Below are positions 55,287-63,202 of a stretch of DNA of 64,000 nt, in pieces. Numbering within the stretch: the first letter of the stretch is position 1; each line of letters starts with the position of its first letter. The position numbers were made by a program, and so were the translations under genes. Source of the DNA: Coriobacteriia bacterium (lineage in GTDB: Bacteria; Actinomycetota; Coriobacteriia; Anaerosomatales; Anaerosomataceae); the NCBI GenBank assembly GCA_030655755.1, contig JAUSOQ010000043.1, positions 1-64,000 on the forward strand, given 5' to 3'. Below the pieces are notes generated by a model. It was not told the DNA's origin and ran no database searches. It saw nothing but the letters and a program-made list of their open reading frames with translations.

Positions 55287-56351
55287 GTGGCCGATCTGAA
55301 CGAACTGCTACTGAAACTGGTAGAGCGCGGGGGATCTGATCTTCATATCACCGTGGGCATGCCGCCGGTCATGCGTATCAACGGGCGTCTGATCCCGTCG
55401 GAGGATCCCCGGCTGACATCACGGGAGACGAAGGAGTTGCTCTACAGCATACTCACCGAGGAACAGCGGGAGGTCTTGGAACGTAACTGGGAGCTCGATT
55501 TCGCCTATGGGCTGCCGGGCGTCGCCCGATTCCGGGTCAACGTGTATTTCCAGCGAAACAGTGTCGGTGCGGCGTTCCGGCACATTCCGGTGGAGATAAT
55601 GACTTTCGAAGAACTGCGGCTCCCCAGTGTCGTCGAGTCGTTTTGCAAAAAACCGCGCGGATTCGTTCTTATCACCGGCCCGACCGGTTCCGGTAAGTCG
55701 ACGACTCTCGCCACGATGGTGGACTACATCAACGCGAACGAAGAGGTTCATATCATGACGGTGGAAGATCCCATCGAATACCTCCACCACCACAAGAAGG
55801 CGATGATCAATCAGCGAGAGGTCGGCTCGGACACGAAGAGCTTCTCCCAGGCGCTGAAGTACATACTGAGGCAGGATCCGGATGTCATTCTCATCGGTGA
55901 GATGCGTGATCTGGAGACCGTGGGGGCGGCGCTCACGGCGGCAGAGACTGGGCACCTTGTTCTAGCGACGCTACATACCCAGGATGCGGCCCAGACGATC
56001 GATCGCGTCGTGGACGTGTTTCCGCCCTATCAGCAGCAGCAGATCCGGGTACAGCTTGCCGGCACGTTGCAGGGCATCCTGAGCCAGCAGCTTCTTCCAA
56101 CGGTGGATGGAAGAAGCCGGGTGGTCGCATGCGAGGTTCTCGTGCCGACTTCAGGTATCAGGAACATGATACGAGAAGGCAAGACACACCAGCTGCCAAG
56201 TGCGATGCAGGCTGGACATCAGTATGGTATGTTCACGATGGATCAGAGCCTTGCCGAGTTGTATCGACAGGGACTTGTGAGTTTGGACTGTGCTCTGCAG
56301 CAAGCGGTGGATCCGCACATACTCAAGACCTTGTTGGGCCGTAGCCAGTAG
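55287..56351 (+). CDS. pilT: Type IV pilus retraction ATPase PilT
   Basis: PilT drives pilus depolymerisation and so twitching movement and DNA uptake. The 354-residue protein has GSDLHITVGMPPVMRINGRL, Walker A GPTGSGKSTTLATMV, VEDPIEYLHHHKKAMINQRE, Walker B VILIGEMRDLETV, the His box LVLATLHTQDAA and the PilT-specific GIRNMIREGKTHQLPSAMQ, a slight variant of AIRNLIRE. The start is GTG 55287. Presence of a retraction motor marks a dynamic type IVa pilus rather than a secretion pseudopilus. Confidence 0.95.
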   Translation: MADLNELLLKLVERGGSDLHITVGMPPVMRINGRLIPSEDPRLTSRETKELLYSILTEEQREVLERNWELDFAYGLPGVARFRVNVYFQRNSVGAAFRHIPVEIMTFEELRLPSVVESFCKKPRGFVLITGPTGSGKSTTLATMVDYINANEEVHIMTVEDPIEYLHHHKKAMINQREVGSDTKSFSQALKYILRQDPDVILIGEMRDLETVGAALTAAETGHLVLATLHTQDAAQTIDRVVDVFPPYQQQQIRVQLAGTLQGILSQQLLPTVDGRSRVVACEVLVPTSGIRNMIREGKTHQLPSAMQAGHQYGMFTMDQSLAELYRQGLVSLDCALQQAVDPHILKTLLGRSQ

Positions 56352-56378
56352 TTGGAACCAGGAAGAGGCGTAGCAGCG

Positions 56379-57593
56379 ATGGCCACACTCACCTTCAAGT
56401 ACAGCGTTCGCGACAAGACGGGCAAGGTGGTCTCAGGCAAGCTCGAGGGAGAGAGTCGCGAGGCGGTCTCCAGCAAGCTTCGCTCGATGGGGTACATCAT
56501 CCTCAATATCAACGAGGACAGGCTGGCAATACTGAGCAAGATCCAGTTCGGTACCACCGTCAAGGCCAAGGACATAACGATCTTCTCGCGTCAGTTCGCC
56601 ACGATGATCAACGCGGGTCTTTCTCTGACGAAGTGCTTGAACATCCTTGCGGGTCAGTCTGAGTCCAAAGAGCTTCGTGAGATCATCGGGCAGGTCGGTC
56701 GCGACGTCGAGGCAGGACAGTCGCTATCTGAGGCGCTGGCCAAGCACATGAAGATCTTCCCGCCGATCTTCATCAACATGGTCAAGGCTGGCGAGACCGG
56801 TGGAGTTCTTGACGAGGTGCTCAACCGTCTAGCTGACCACTTCGAGAGTGAGAACGCGCTCAAGGGCAAGATCAAGTCTGCGATGACGTATCCGGTAGCC
56901 ATGCTCGGTCTCGTGCTCGTGATTCTAGTGGCCATGATGGTCTTCGTCGTTCCCACATTCCAGAAGATGTTCTCTGATATGGGCGGTACGCTGCCGCTTC
57001 CAACACAGATCCTCGTGAACATTTCCGAAGGTGTGCGAGGGCTGCCGGGAATCATCTTCGTCGTCTCGGTCGTTGTGGCGGTTGTCGCTTTCAAGCGGTG
57101 GGTGGCGACAGAGTCCGGGCGATTCATCTGGGACGGCATCAAACTGCGCATACCCGCAGTGGGGGGGCTGGTGCGCAAGATCGCACTTGCGCGCTTCACC
57201 CGTACGTTCGGTACGCTTGTCTCTGCCGGTGTACCCATTCTCTCTGCGTTGGATATCGTCGGTGACACGGCAGGAAACGAGGTGGTTGCGCGTGCCGTGA
57301 AGAAAGTGCGCTCCGCTATCAAGGAAGGCGAGACGATCGCTAAGCCGCTCGGGGAGTCCAATGTCTTCCCCTCGATGCTGGTACAGATGATCGCCGTTGG
57401 CGAAGAGACGGGTGCGCTGGACACCATGCTCAACAAGGTCGCGGACTTCTACGATGAAGAGGTCGCAGCCGGCGTTGATGGGTTGACCTCATTGATCGAG
57501 CCGATGATGATGGCTACTCTGGGCGTCGTTGTCGGTGGCATGGTCATTGCGCTCTATATGCCGATGTTCCAGATGGTCACGCTGGTGAAGTAG
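56379..57593 (+). CDS. pilC: Type IV pilus platform protein PilC
   Basis: The inner membrane platform on which the ATPases act. The 404-residue protein has an N-terminal cytosolic domain (FKYSVRDKTGKVVSGKLEGE; ITIFSRQFATMINAGLSLTK), two T2SSF domains with paired signatures (FINMVKAGETGGVLDEVLNR; LVQMIAVGEETGALDTMLNK) and three membrane helices. ATG 56379 has GGAAGAGG about 10 bases upstream; the TTG at 56352 has none. Confidence 0.95.
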   Translation: MATLTFKYSVRDKTGKVVSGKLEGESREAVSSKLRSMGYIILNINEDRLAILSKIQFGTTVKAKDITIFSRQFATMINAGLSLTKCLNILAGQSESKELREIIGQVGRDVEAGQSLSEALAKHMKIFPPIFINMVKAGETGGVLDEVLNRLADHFESENALKGKIKSAMTYPVAMLGLVLVILVAMMVFVVPTFQKMFSDMGGTLPLPTQILVNISEGVRGLPGIIFVVSVVVAVVAFKRWVATESGRFIWDGIKLRIPAVGGLVRKIALARFTRTFGTLVSAGVPILSALDIVGDTAGNEVVARAVKKVRSAIKEGETIAKPLGESNVFPSMLVQMIAVGEETGALDTMLNKVADFYDEEVAAGVDGLTSLIEPMMMATLGVVVGGMVIALYMPMFQMVTLVK

Positions 57594-57638
57594 GCCAGAG
57601 CTTTAAGATTGCACTCAAGCTTGGTTTGCACGAGCCGA

Positions 57639-57644
57639 TATACT
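57639..57644 (+). promoter_or_regulatory. Probable -10 element of the pilin gene
   Basis: TATACT in the 114-base gap between pilC and the pilin gene, giving a leader of about 57 bases. No clear -35 box at 17 bases; the palindrome CAAGCTTG (57616-57623) lies there instead and could be a binding site. Confidence 0.45.
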
Positions 57645-57707
57645 GATTGTAGAAGTAGGGGTTCTGCGGGGCCCTATGAACATCAAGGAAAGGAAGGTGA
57701 ACATCTG

Positions 57708-58097
57708 ATGAAGATGTTCAGGAAGGACGAGGGTTTCACCCTCGTCGAACTCATGGTCGTCGTTCTTATTATCGGTATCTTGGTTGCCATCGCAATCCCC
57801 GTGTTCAACGCAGCCAGCGAAAGTGCTCGCCTGCGTACCTGCCAGGCGAACCAGCGTACGATCGAGGGTGCGATACAGCAGTATCTGGCAGCTGAGCCGA
57901 CCAACGTGTGGGTGGCTGCCGACGCTACGGTCAACACCGGTAACAAGCTGATTGTCAACAACTACATCAAGACAGCGCCGACATGCCCGGGGAATGACCA
58001 GGTCTACACGGCGGATACCAGCGGCACGGTAATCAGTGACCTGGCGGCCGGAACTGGCTGGTATCTCGATGGCGGGACCCAGCACGAGCACTTCTAG
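57708..58097 (+). CDS. pilA: Major type IV pilin
   Basis: A 129-residue prepilin. The leader MKMFRKDEG is cut after Gly9, leaving Phe10 and Glu14 (FTLVELMVVVLIIGILVAIA), the class IVa pattern. The helix continues into ASESARLRTCQANQRTIEGA, and two cysteines (RTCQAN; APTCPGND) likely form a disulfide in the small globular head. The start has a strong AAGGAAAGGAAGG signal. Its own -10 box and the terminator that follows fit high expression relative to its neighbours. Confidence 0.95.
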   Translation: MKMFRKDEGFTLVELMVVVLIIGILVAIAIPVFNAASESARLRTCQANQRTIEGAIQQYLAAEPTNVWVAADATVNTGNKLIVNNYIKTAPTCPGNDQVYTADTSGTVISDLAAGTGWYLDGGTQHEHF

Positions 58098-58124
58098 GCA
58101 TTACGGTTCGAGTTTCGGTTCTTT

Positions 58125-58159
58125 AGAGCCGGTGGCGAAAGCCATCGGCTCTTCGTTTT
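58125..58159 (+). terminator. Rho-independent terminator after the pilin gene
   Basis: AGAGCCGGTGGC-GAAA-GCCATCGGCTCT forms a 12-bp stem with one G-U pair and a GNRA loop, then TCGTTTTGCC. The T-run is short, so read-through to the prepilin peptidase gene is probable. Confidence 0.75.
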
Positions 58160-58228
58160 GCCTCTTTCTCGATGCTGCTGTAGTCGGTACCCTTGGATTG
58201 ATCGTCGCCCACCAACGGGAGTCAGCCT

Positions 58229-59068
58229 GTGCTTAACGTGCCGCATTGGTTCTTCTTGCTTGCGCTCGGGGGTTTTGGTCTACTCTTTGGCAGCTTCGCC
58301 AATGTCGTTATCTGGCGGTTTCCGCGGGGTGAGTCGCTTGCGTCCCCACCTTCGCATTGTCCCTGCTGTCAGGCGCCGATCGCGTGGTACGACAACGTGC
58401 CGGTCCTCTCGTGGGTGTTGCTGAAGGGCCATTGTCGTTCTTGCGGAGAGTCCATCTCCGTGCGCTACCCTGCAGTCGAGATGCTATCGGGCGTACTCTG
58501 GCTGCTGGCGGGTGTGGTCTTCGGCATGACCATCCAGACTGCGTTCGCGGTCGCACTCTTCTACCTCCTCCTGATCCTCACCTTCATCGATATCGATCAT
58601 CAACGGTTGCCGAACGCGATCATCGGACTGCTGGGGGCCGTGGGCGTCATCGGTGTAGCGCTGTCACAAGCCACGGAGCTGAACGTCCTTCCACTGGCGG
58701 CATCTGGAGGCGAAGGACTGCTAACGTCACCCTTTGGAACGGCGATTCTCGGTATCATATTGGGGGGCGGTGTGAGTCTCGCGATCTCCGCGGCCTATGG
58801 AGCGGTACGAGGGAAGACTGGCCTGGGGATGGGGGACGTCAAGCTACTTGCCGTGCTCGGGCTGTTCTTGGGGCCATACGTGCTTATGACGCTCATGATA
58901 GGAAGCATCGTCGGTGCGATCTATGGAGTCATCGCGGGCAAACATGCGGAGAGTCTGGCTTCGGTGCGGATTCCATTCGGGCCATTTCTCGCCGCAGGCG
59001 CGGTCGTCGCGGCCACTGTCGGTCCGGCCATCTGGAACTCATATGCACGTTTGGTGGGACTCTCATGA
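58229..59068 (+). CDS. pilD: Prepilin peptidase (A24 family)
   Basis: Removes the leader of prepilins and N-methylates the new end. The 279-residue membrane protein has the zinc cysteine tetrad (CPCCQAPIAWYDNVPVLSW; HCRSCGESISVRYPAVE), the catalytic Asp in LTFIDIDHQRLPN and the second in GLGMGDVKLLAVLGLFLGPY, with about eight membrane helices. The start is GTG 58229 after GGGAG. Its substrates are the pilin at 57708 and the prepilin-like proteins at 59197 and 60750, and perhaps 61349. Confidence 0.95.
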   Translation: MLNVPHWFFLLALGGFGLLFGSFANVVIWRFPRGESLASPPSHCPCCQAPIAWYDNVPVLSWVLLKGHCRSCGESISVRYPAVEMLSGVLWLLAGVVFGMTIQTAFAVALFYLLLILTFIDIDHQRLPNAIIGLLGAVGVIGVALSQATELNVLPLAASGGEGLLTSPFGTAILGIILGGGVSLAISAAYGAVRGKTGLGMGDVKLLAVLGLFLGPYVLMTLMIGSIVGAIYGVIAGKHAESLASVRIPFGPFLAAGAVVAATVGPAIWNSYARLVGLS

Positions 59069-59196
59069 TGTCCTGTGGTGTTACGATGTCGTGAAGAGCG
59101 GGGAACCGCTCAAGCTTGCCGTCGACGTCGCCGATAGTGTTGACGTGGGAATAATCTCTCGCGGAGCGTGCTCTGGTGTCATAGGGAGTTGAGAGT

Positions 59197-60753
59197 GTGA
59201 TAGCTATGAGACGTGGTGGATCGGTTCTCAGAGATCGCGTTGCATCGATTCGTAGAGACGACACAGGGATGACCATCGTCGAGGTCATGATCTCGGCCGT
59301 CATTTTCTTCATCGTTCTCACGGCGATTCTGGGTCTTACCACGCTGTCGACGAATATGGGTATCCAGGCCAAACGAAACTCGGTGCTGACGAACGTCGTC
59401 AACTCCTACATCGAGCGGGTTCAGGCGATGCCGTTCGAGGACGTCGAGGTCGGCACCGCGGAAGGCCAACTCGCGTCGATGGAAACGACGACCGTTGAAG
59501 AGTACACGGTCGTCATCGAGCCAACGGTCAGCGCGGGTACGACCGGACTCAAGGAGCTGCACATCGAGGTCACGCTGACCGTGGCCAACGGACAGACGCA
59601 GAGCACATCGACGACGGTCGTCATACGCGACAAGACTCGCTTCCTCACCCAGTCGGTTGAGGGTGGGTCGCAGATCACGTGGAACGAGCTGATCATGCCC
59701 CCCCTGAACGAGGTGGTATATGGGGCGTCCTGGGCGAGCGGAAACGTGCTTCAGATCGCTGCGAGCGCGACGGCGTTGGAAGGTCGCACCATCGAGTCCG
59801 TTGTCGTGAAGGCCGGCGGATACCCGCTCAGGGATACAGCCGGCAACCAGGCCATCTGGTCGGTCACTGCCAGCACCATTGCTTCAGGCACCCAAGAGTG
59901 GGTCATGCCCTACTTCGTGTGGGATACGTTGCAGAAAGACCCGGTAGACGCTCTCGATCCGCCGACGATGGAGCCAACGTTCCTTGATGGGAGGCAAACT
60001 CTCACGATCGTGGTGACAGATTCTGAAGGCGTGGAGGCACGCTCGAACTGGACGCTACTTTTGGACAACTACGCTCCTGACAATCCGGCGCCCCCGACCG
60101 CATCGAATACCGCGTTGGGGCAGTCCACCGTGTCCTGGTCCACGGTCATGGACGGCGTTTTGATAGCGGATGGGTACAAGCTGACGGTGTTGCAGCAGCA
60201 GTTGGGAGGCACGTGGAGTGAGGCGCCCGCGCAGACTGTGCCAGGGGCGACGACGACCTGGGTGATGGATACCGGGTCGTTCAGCCGGTACTACGCACGG
60301 CTACGGGCCATCAGCCCACGGGGCCTCAGTTCCGAGACCACAGGAATGGCGAATTCGTGGATCACGAGGCCCGGTACGAGTGGTTCTGCGGCCACAAGCG
60401 CAGTAGGGCAGCCCATTAAGTATGTGACAACAGTTGATCTGCACGTGGACTCGCCGACATTCGCTGTGACCGGCGGAGTGACGTACCAGTGGGAGCAGGC
60501 TGAGTCGTTGGCAGGGCCATGGACGAGCATTCCGAATTACAGCACGGTTCAGAACCCGACTGTGTCCTACGAATTCAACAACTTGAATCAAATCCAAGCC
60601 TACTACTATCGTTGTCTTGTGAGCTTCACGCCGGGCATCGACTGTAACGGCGTTGAGTACAGTACTCCCTCGACTCTCGGCAGCACTGTCGTCGGGCCCA
60701 CGTCCAAGGTCGTGCAGGGCAGCACCCTCCTCACTGAGCGGTGGCCGCAATGA
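59197..60753 (+). CDS. Very large prepilin-like protein with fibronectin-III-like region
   Basis: A 518-residue protein with a class IV prepilin N-terminus: basic leader, cut after Gly24, then MTIVEVMISAVIFFIVLTAI with Glu29 at +5. Ordinary minor pilins are about 150-200 residues. The outside part has a beta-rich first half, then about residues 292-395 (NYAPDNPAPPTASNTALGQS; YYARLRAISPRGLSSETTG) that read like a fibronectin type III domain, then a further beta domain with SFTPGIDCNGVEYSTPS. I infer a tip or fibre adhesin (PilV/PilW position). It starts at GTG 59197. Confidence 0.83.
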   Translation: MIAMRRGGSVLRDRVASIRRDDTGMTIVEVMISAVIFFIVLTAILGLTTLSTNMGIQAKRNSVLTNVVNSYIERVQAMPFEDVEVGTAEGQLASMETTTVEEYTVVIEPTVSAGTTGLKELHIEVTLTVANGQTQSTSTTVVIRDKTRFLTQSVEGGSQITWNELIMPPLNEVVYGASWASGNVLQIAASATALEGRTIESVVVKAGGYPLRDTAGNQAIWSVTASTIASGTQEWVMPYFVWDTLQKDPVDALDPPTMEPTFLDGRQTLTIVVTDSEGVEARSNWTLLLDNYAPDNPAPPTASNTALGQSTVSWSTVMDGVLIADGYKLTVLQQQLGGTWSEAPAQTVPGATTTWVMDTGSFSRYYARLRAISPRGLSSETTGMANSWITRPGTSGSAATSAVGQPIKYVTTVDLHVDSPTFAVTGGVTYQWEQAESLAGPWTSIPNYSTVQNPTVSYEFNNLNQIQAYYYRCLVSFTPGIDCNGVEYSTPSTLGSTVVGPTSKVVQGSTLLTERWPQ

Positions 60754-61325
60754 GACGACTTACTTCCGACGATGGGTTCACCCTCTCTGAGCTGATCGTC
60801 GTCGTCGGTCTGCTCGGTGTGATCCTTGGAATCGCGTGGCTGGGATATTCGGTAACGGCTCAGGGCGCTCGCCTGAGCGACCGGGAGTCGTTCACGTCCC
60901 AGGAGATCGGGGTTCCGTTGCTGGAGGCCGAACGCCTGATAATGCAGCAGTACGACATCAGGATCGGCACGTATGAAGGTCACGATGTGAACCCGACCGA
61001 CTACCTGTTCGCTTTTGACACGGATTGGGACAACGACGGAAACGTCGAGACCCATATCATCGAAGCGACGAGCGATCACCGTCTGATCTTCTACAGGGCT
61101 GAGAAGGTGGATTCGCCCGTGTTGAGTTCTTTTGACTGGTCCACTCACAACTACAACGTAGAAGCGGGTGTTCCGTTGTTCACGTACTACAAGGCTGACG
61201 GAACGCAGCTCACAGACCCCAGTGTGTATGAGGATCAGACCCGGAGCGTCAAGATCACGATCGTGACCGAGCATGAAGGAAAGCGATTCTCAGACTCCCG
61301 TATGGTTTCCTTCCGGAAACTATGA
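60750..61325 (+). CDS. Minor prepilin (PilW-like) with calcium-loop-like motif
   Basis: A 191-residue protein with leader MRRLTSDDG, cleavage before Phe10 and Glu14 (FTLSELIVVVGLLGVILGIA). In the head, AFDTDWDNDGNVETH has the DxDxDG spacing of calcium-binding loops. The remainder is beta-rich, with the cut GVPLLEAERLIMQQYDIRIG helix-strand typical of PilW/GspJ type proteins. It overlaps its upstream neighbour by ATGA. A minor pilin priming filament assembly is the likely role. Confidence 0.83.
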   Translation: MRRLTSDDGFTLSELIVVVGLLGVILGIAWLGYSVTAQGARLSDRESFTSQEIGVPLLEAERLIMQQYDIRIGTYEGHDVNPTDYLFAFDTDWDNDGNVETHIIEATSDHRLIFYRAEKVDSPVLSSFDWSTHNYNVEAGVPLFTYYKADGTQLTDPSVYEDQTRSVKITIVTEHEGKRFSDSRMVSFRKL

Positions 61326-61348
61326 TCGGCCAGGGTGAAGGAGTCATG

Positions 61349-62956
61349 ATGGAGAAGAAGACCAACGGCAGCTTGTGGGACGACACAGGTGTGGCGATGA
61401 TCACGGTGCTGGGTGTTATCGCTGTGATCACGGTACTTGCGGTCGCCTCGTTCAGTTTTGCTCAACAGGCATTGCTGGATTCCAAGCGAGTCGAGCATGA
61501 GACGAAGGCATTCCGCGCGGCTGCATCAGGTCTGGACACCGAGATGGCGACGTTCACCGAGGCCAACCTCGACGTGTACCCTAAGACGGGCTCGACAGAG
61601 GACGGCACATACGAGATCACTCTCGTCACGTCGCTGGAGGATCCGCGCCTCGGGGCCGATGAGTATCGACTCGTGTCGACAGGTACCAGCAGCGACGGCG
61701 TTGTCGAAAGGGTCGCTCAGCAGTTCTACTACATGAACCTATGGAAGATGAACTTTGCAGGTGGAGGGCTGTCCGATTCGCTGGTAAGTGGTGCGAACTC
61801 GTTCACGGGCAGTTCGAACGTTATAGGCCCGTTCTACATGCGTAACGACTTTTCCATCTCGGCCTCCATGTACGTGGCGGAAGGTCCGCTCTTCGTGAAG
61901 GATGGAGACATCGATTACGGGCAGGGTATGGTCGGCCTCGAGGACGAGCCGGTCGATCTGTTCTGCGACGGCAACACGACGGCGCTTGAAGCTGCAGCGG
62001 CGAAGACCTCACCGCGGGTCTTTTTGGGGGCAATCTCTCGGTCGGTGCCCCAGATCGAGATCCCGGAGATCACGCAGGCCAACCTCGAAGAGTGGGCCAA
62101 CCTGGCGATCAATGAGTCTGTGGACAACAACATGGGCTCTATCTCGCGTGGCTTTGTCACCAACAAGGAGACGGACACCGGGTCTCCTGCGGTATACACC
62201 ACGATGTTCGAGTCATCAGGGTACCCACGCACGCAAGCTGATCCCACGAACCTCAACTACAAGTTCATTGGCGCCGTCGACAACTCGATAGCGAATTCGG
62301 GAGAAGGGACTCACGGTCTCACGATCGATGCGACCACGTCGTTCGGCTTCCGGGGATCGACGAACACGACCAACGGGGTGACGTCCAATGACGCGGGTTC
62401 CTCGCTCGTGGCTTATCCTGTCGGTCTGTATGCCGACAACGTGCACGATGACTTCGCGTGGGACAGCATTCAGAAGATACTCTTCGTGGAAGGGACCGTG
62501 TTCATCGACGGGCCGCTAGTACTTGATTTGGATGTCGAGTACATCGGGAATGGGACACTAGTCGCGAACGGTCCAATCACCGTGAACGGACTCCTCAGGC
62601 CTGCCGGCACGGCCGTGCAAGCGAGAGCGCGTGAGTGGGCTCTTGGTCTTGTCACGCCGACTACGATCACCTTCACCAAGGACACTCCCCTGGGCGGCGG
62701 TGTGTCCCCGAACGAAACTGATGTGAATGTCATTCGAGACACCAAACCCGACGTTGGTGGGGCTTTCTATGCTGGTGAGTCGGTCACAATTCCTGAGAAA
62801 CTTTTTATGAGCGGTTCGGTGATCACCGACAGGATCGCTGGCGGCCAGAACAACCTCTGGCTCGTGACGAATCCTTATCTGCCCGGGTATCTGCCGGAGT
62901 CCCTGCCCGGAGCTGGCGGCGGTCTGATGATGCCGGGTCTGTGGACGCGATTCTGA
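61349..62956 (+). CDS. Large PilX-like minor pilin
   Basis: A 535-residue protein with a short basic leader and a prepilin-like N-terminus: after Gly14 comes VAMITVLGVIAVITVLAVAS with no Glu at +5, as in PilX/GspK, which begin complexes at the pilus tip. ALLDSKRVEHETKAFRAAAS continues the helix. The rest is an extended beta-rich region with repeated Gly/Ser/Asn-Thr segments (DATTSFGFRGSTNTTNGVTS; LDVEYIGNGTLVANGPITVN) like a beta-helix or polymer-adhesin. ATG 61349 has AAGGAG at 5 bases; ATG 61346 and ATG 61322 (overlapping the previous stop) are alternatives. Confidence 0.8.
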   Translation: MEKKTNGSLWDDTGVAMITVLGVIAVITVLAVASFSFAQQALLDSKRVEHETKAFRAAASGLDTEMATFTEANLDVYPKTGSTEDGTYEITLVTSLEDPRLGADEYRLVSTGTSSDGVVERVAQQFYYMNLWKMNFAGGGLSDSLVSGANSFTGSSNVIGPFYMRNDFSISASMYVAEGPLFVKDGDIDYGQGMVGLEDEPVDLFCDGNTTALEAAAAKTSPRVFLGAISRSVPQIEIPEITQANLEEWANLAINESVDNNMGSISRGFVTNKETDTGSPAVYTTMFESSGYPRTQADPTNLNYKFIGAVDNSIANSGEGTHGLTIDATTSFGFRGSTNTTNGVTSNDAGSSLVAYPVGLYADNVHDDFAWDSIQKILFVEGTVFIDGPLVLDLDVEYIGNGTLVANGPITVNGLLRPAGTAVQARAREWALGLVTPTTITFTKDTPLGGGVSPNETDVNVIRDTKPDVGGAFYAGESVTIPEKLFMSGSVITDRIAGGQNNLWLVTNPYLPGYLPESLPGAGGGLMMPGLWTRF

Positions 62957-63202
62957 GCATCATGCGGTGAAGTGGCATGAGCCTCAAGGCGAGAGCAAAT
63001 GCCCACTTGTTGACAACATGGGTACAAGTGCGCTTGGATGTTAGCAGTATATGCGTGTAGTTCGTTCACATGAAGCAGAGCGACATGTGCCATGTGGTAG
63101 GATTCATCTTGGGGGAACGTCGCAGTTCGCAGTTCGTAGCAGTAGCAGTAGCAGTAGCAGTAGTCGTAGTCTTGTCGTGGCAACGGTAGAGGGAGGCGTC
63201 TC
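62957..63202. other. Regulatory spacer before pilM
   Basis: This 246-base gap holds a hairpin (AAGTGGCAT 62970-62978 with ATGCCCACTT 62999-63008), then a 7-bp inverted repeat CACTTGT/ACAAGTG (63004-63010 and 63024-63030) enclosing TTGACA at 63010-63015, and a six-base repeat tract at 63136-63159. I see no gene. A -35 box TTGACA with no good -10 at 17 bases leaves the promoter itself uncertain. Confidence 0.55.
63136..63159 (+). repeat. Hexanucleotide tandem repeat (GTAGCA)4
   Basis: Four perfect GTAGCA units are preceded by two CGCAGTT units (63121-63134) and followed by degenerate GTAGTC units to about 63171. The tract lies 44 bases upstream of the pilM start, between possible promoter and ribosome-binding site. 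Confidence 0.9.

Noticed and set aside
57600-57650. Sigma-54 promoter for the pilin gene (GG/GC elements near TTGGTTTGCACG)
   Set aside because: The GG and GC pairs are not 10 bases apart, so the -24/-12 consensus is not met.
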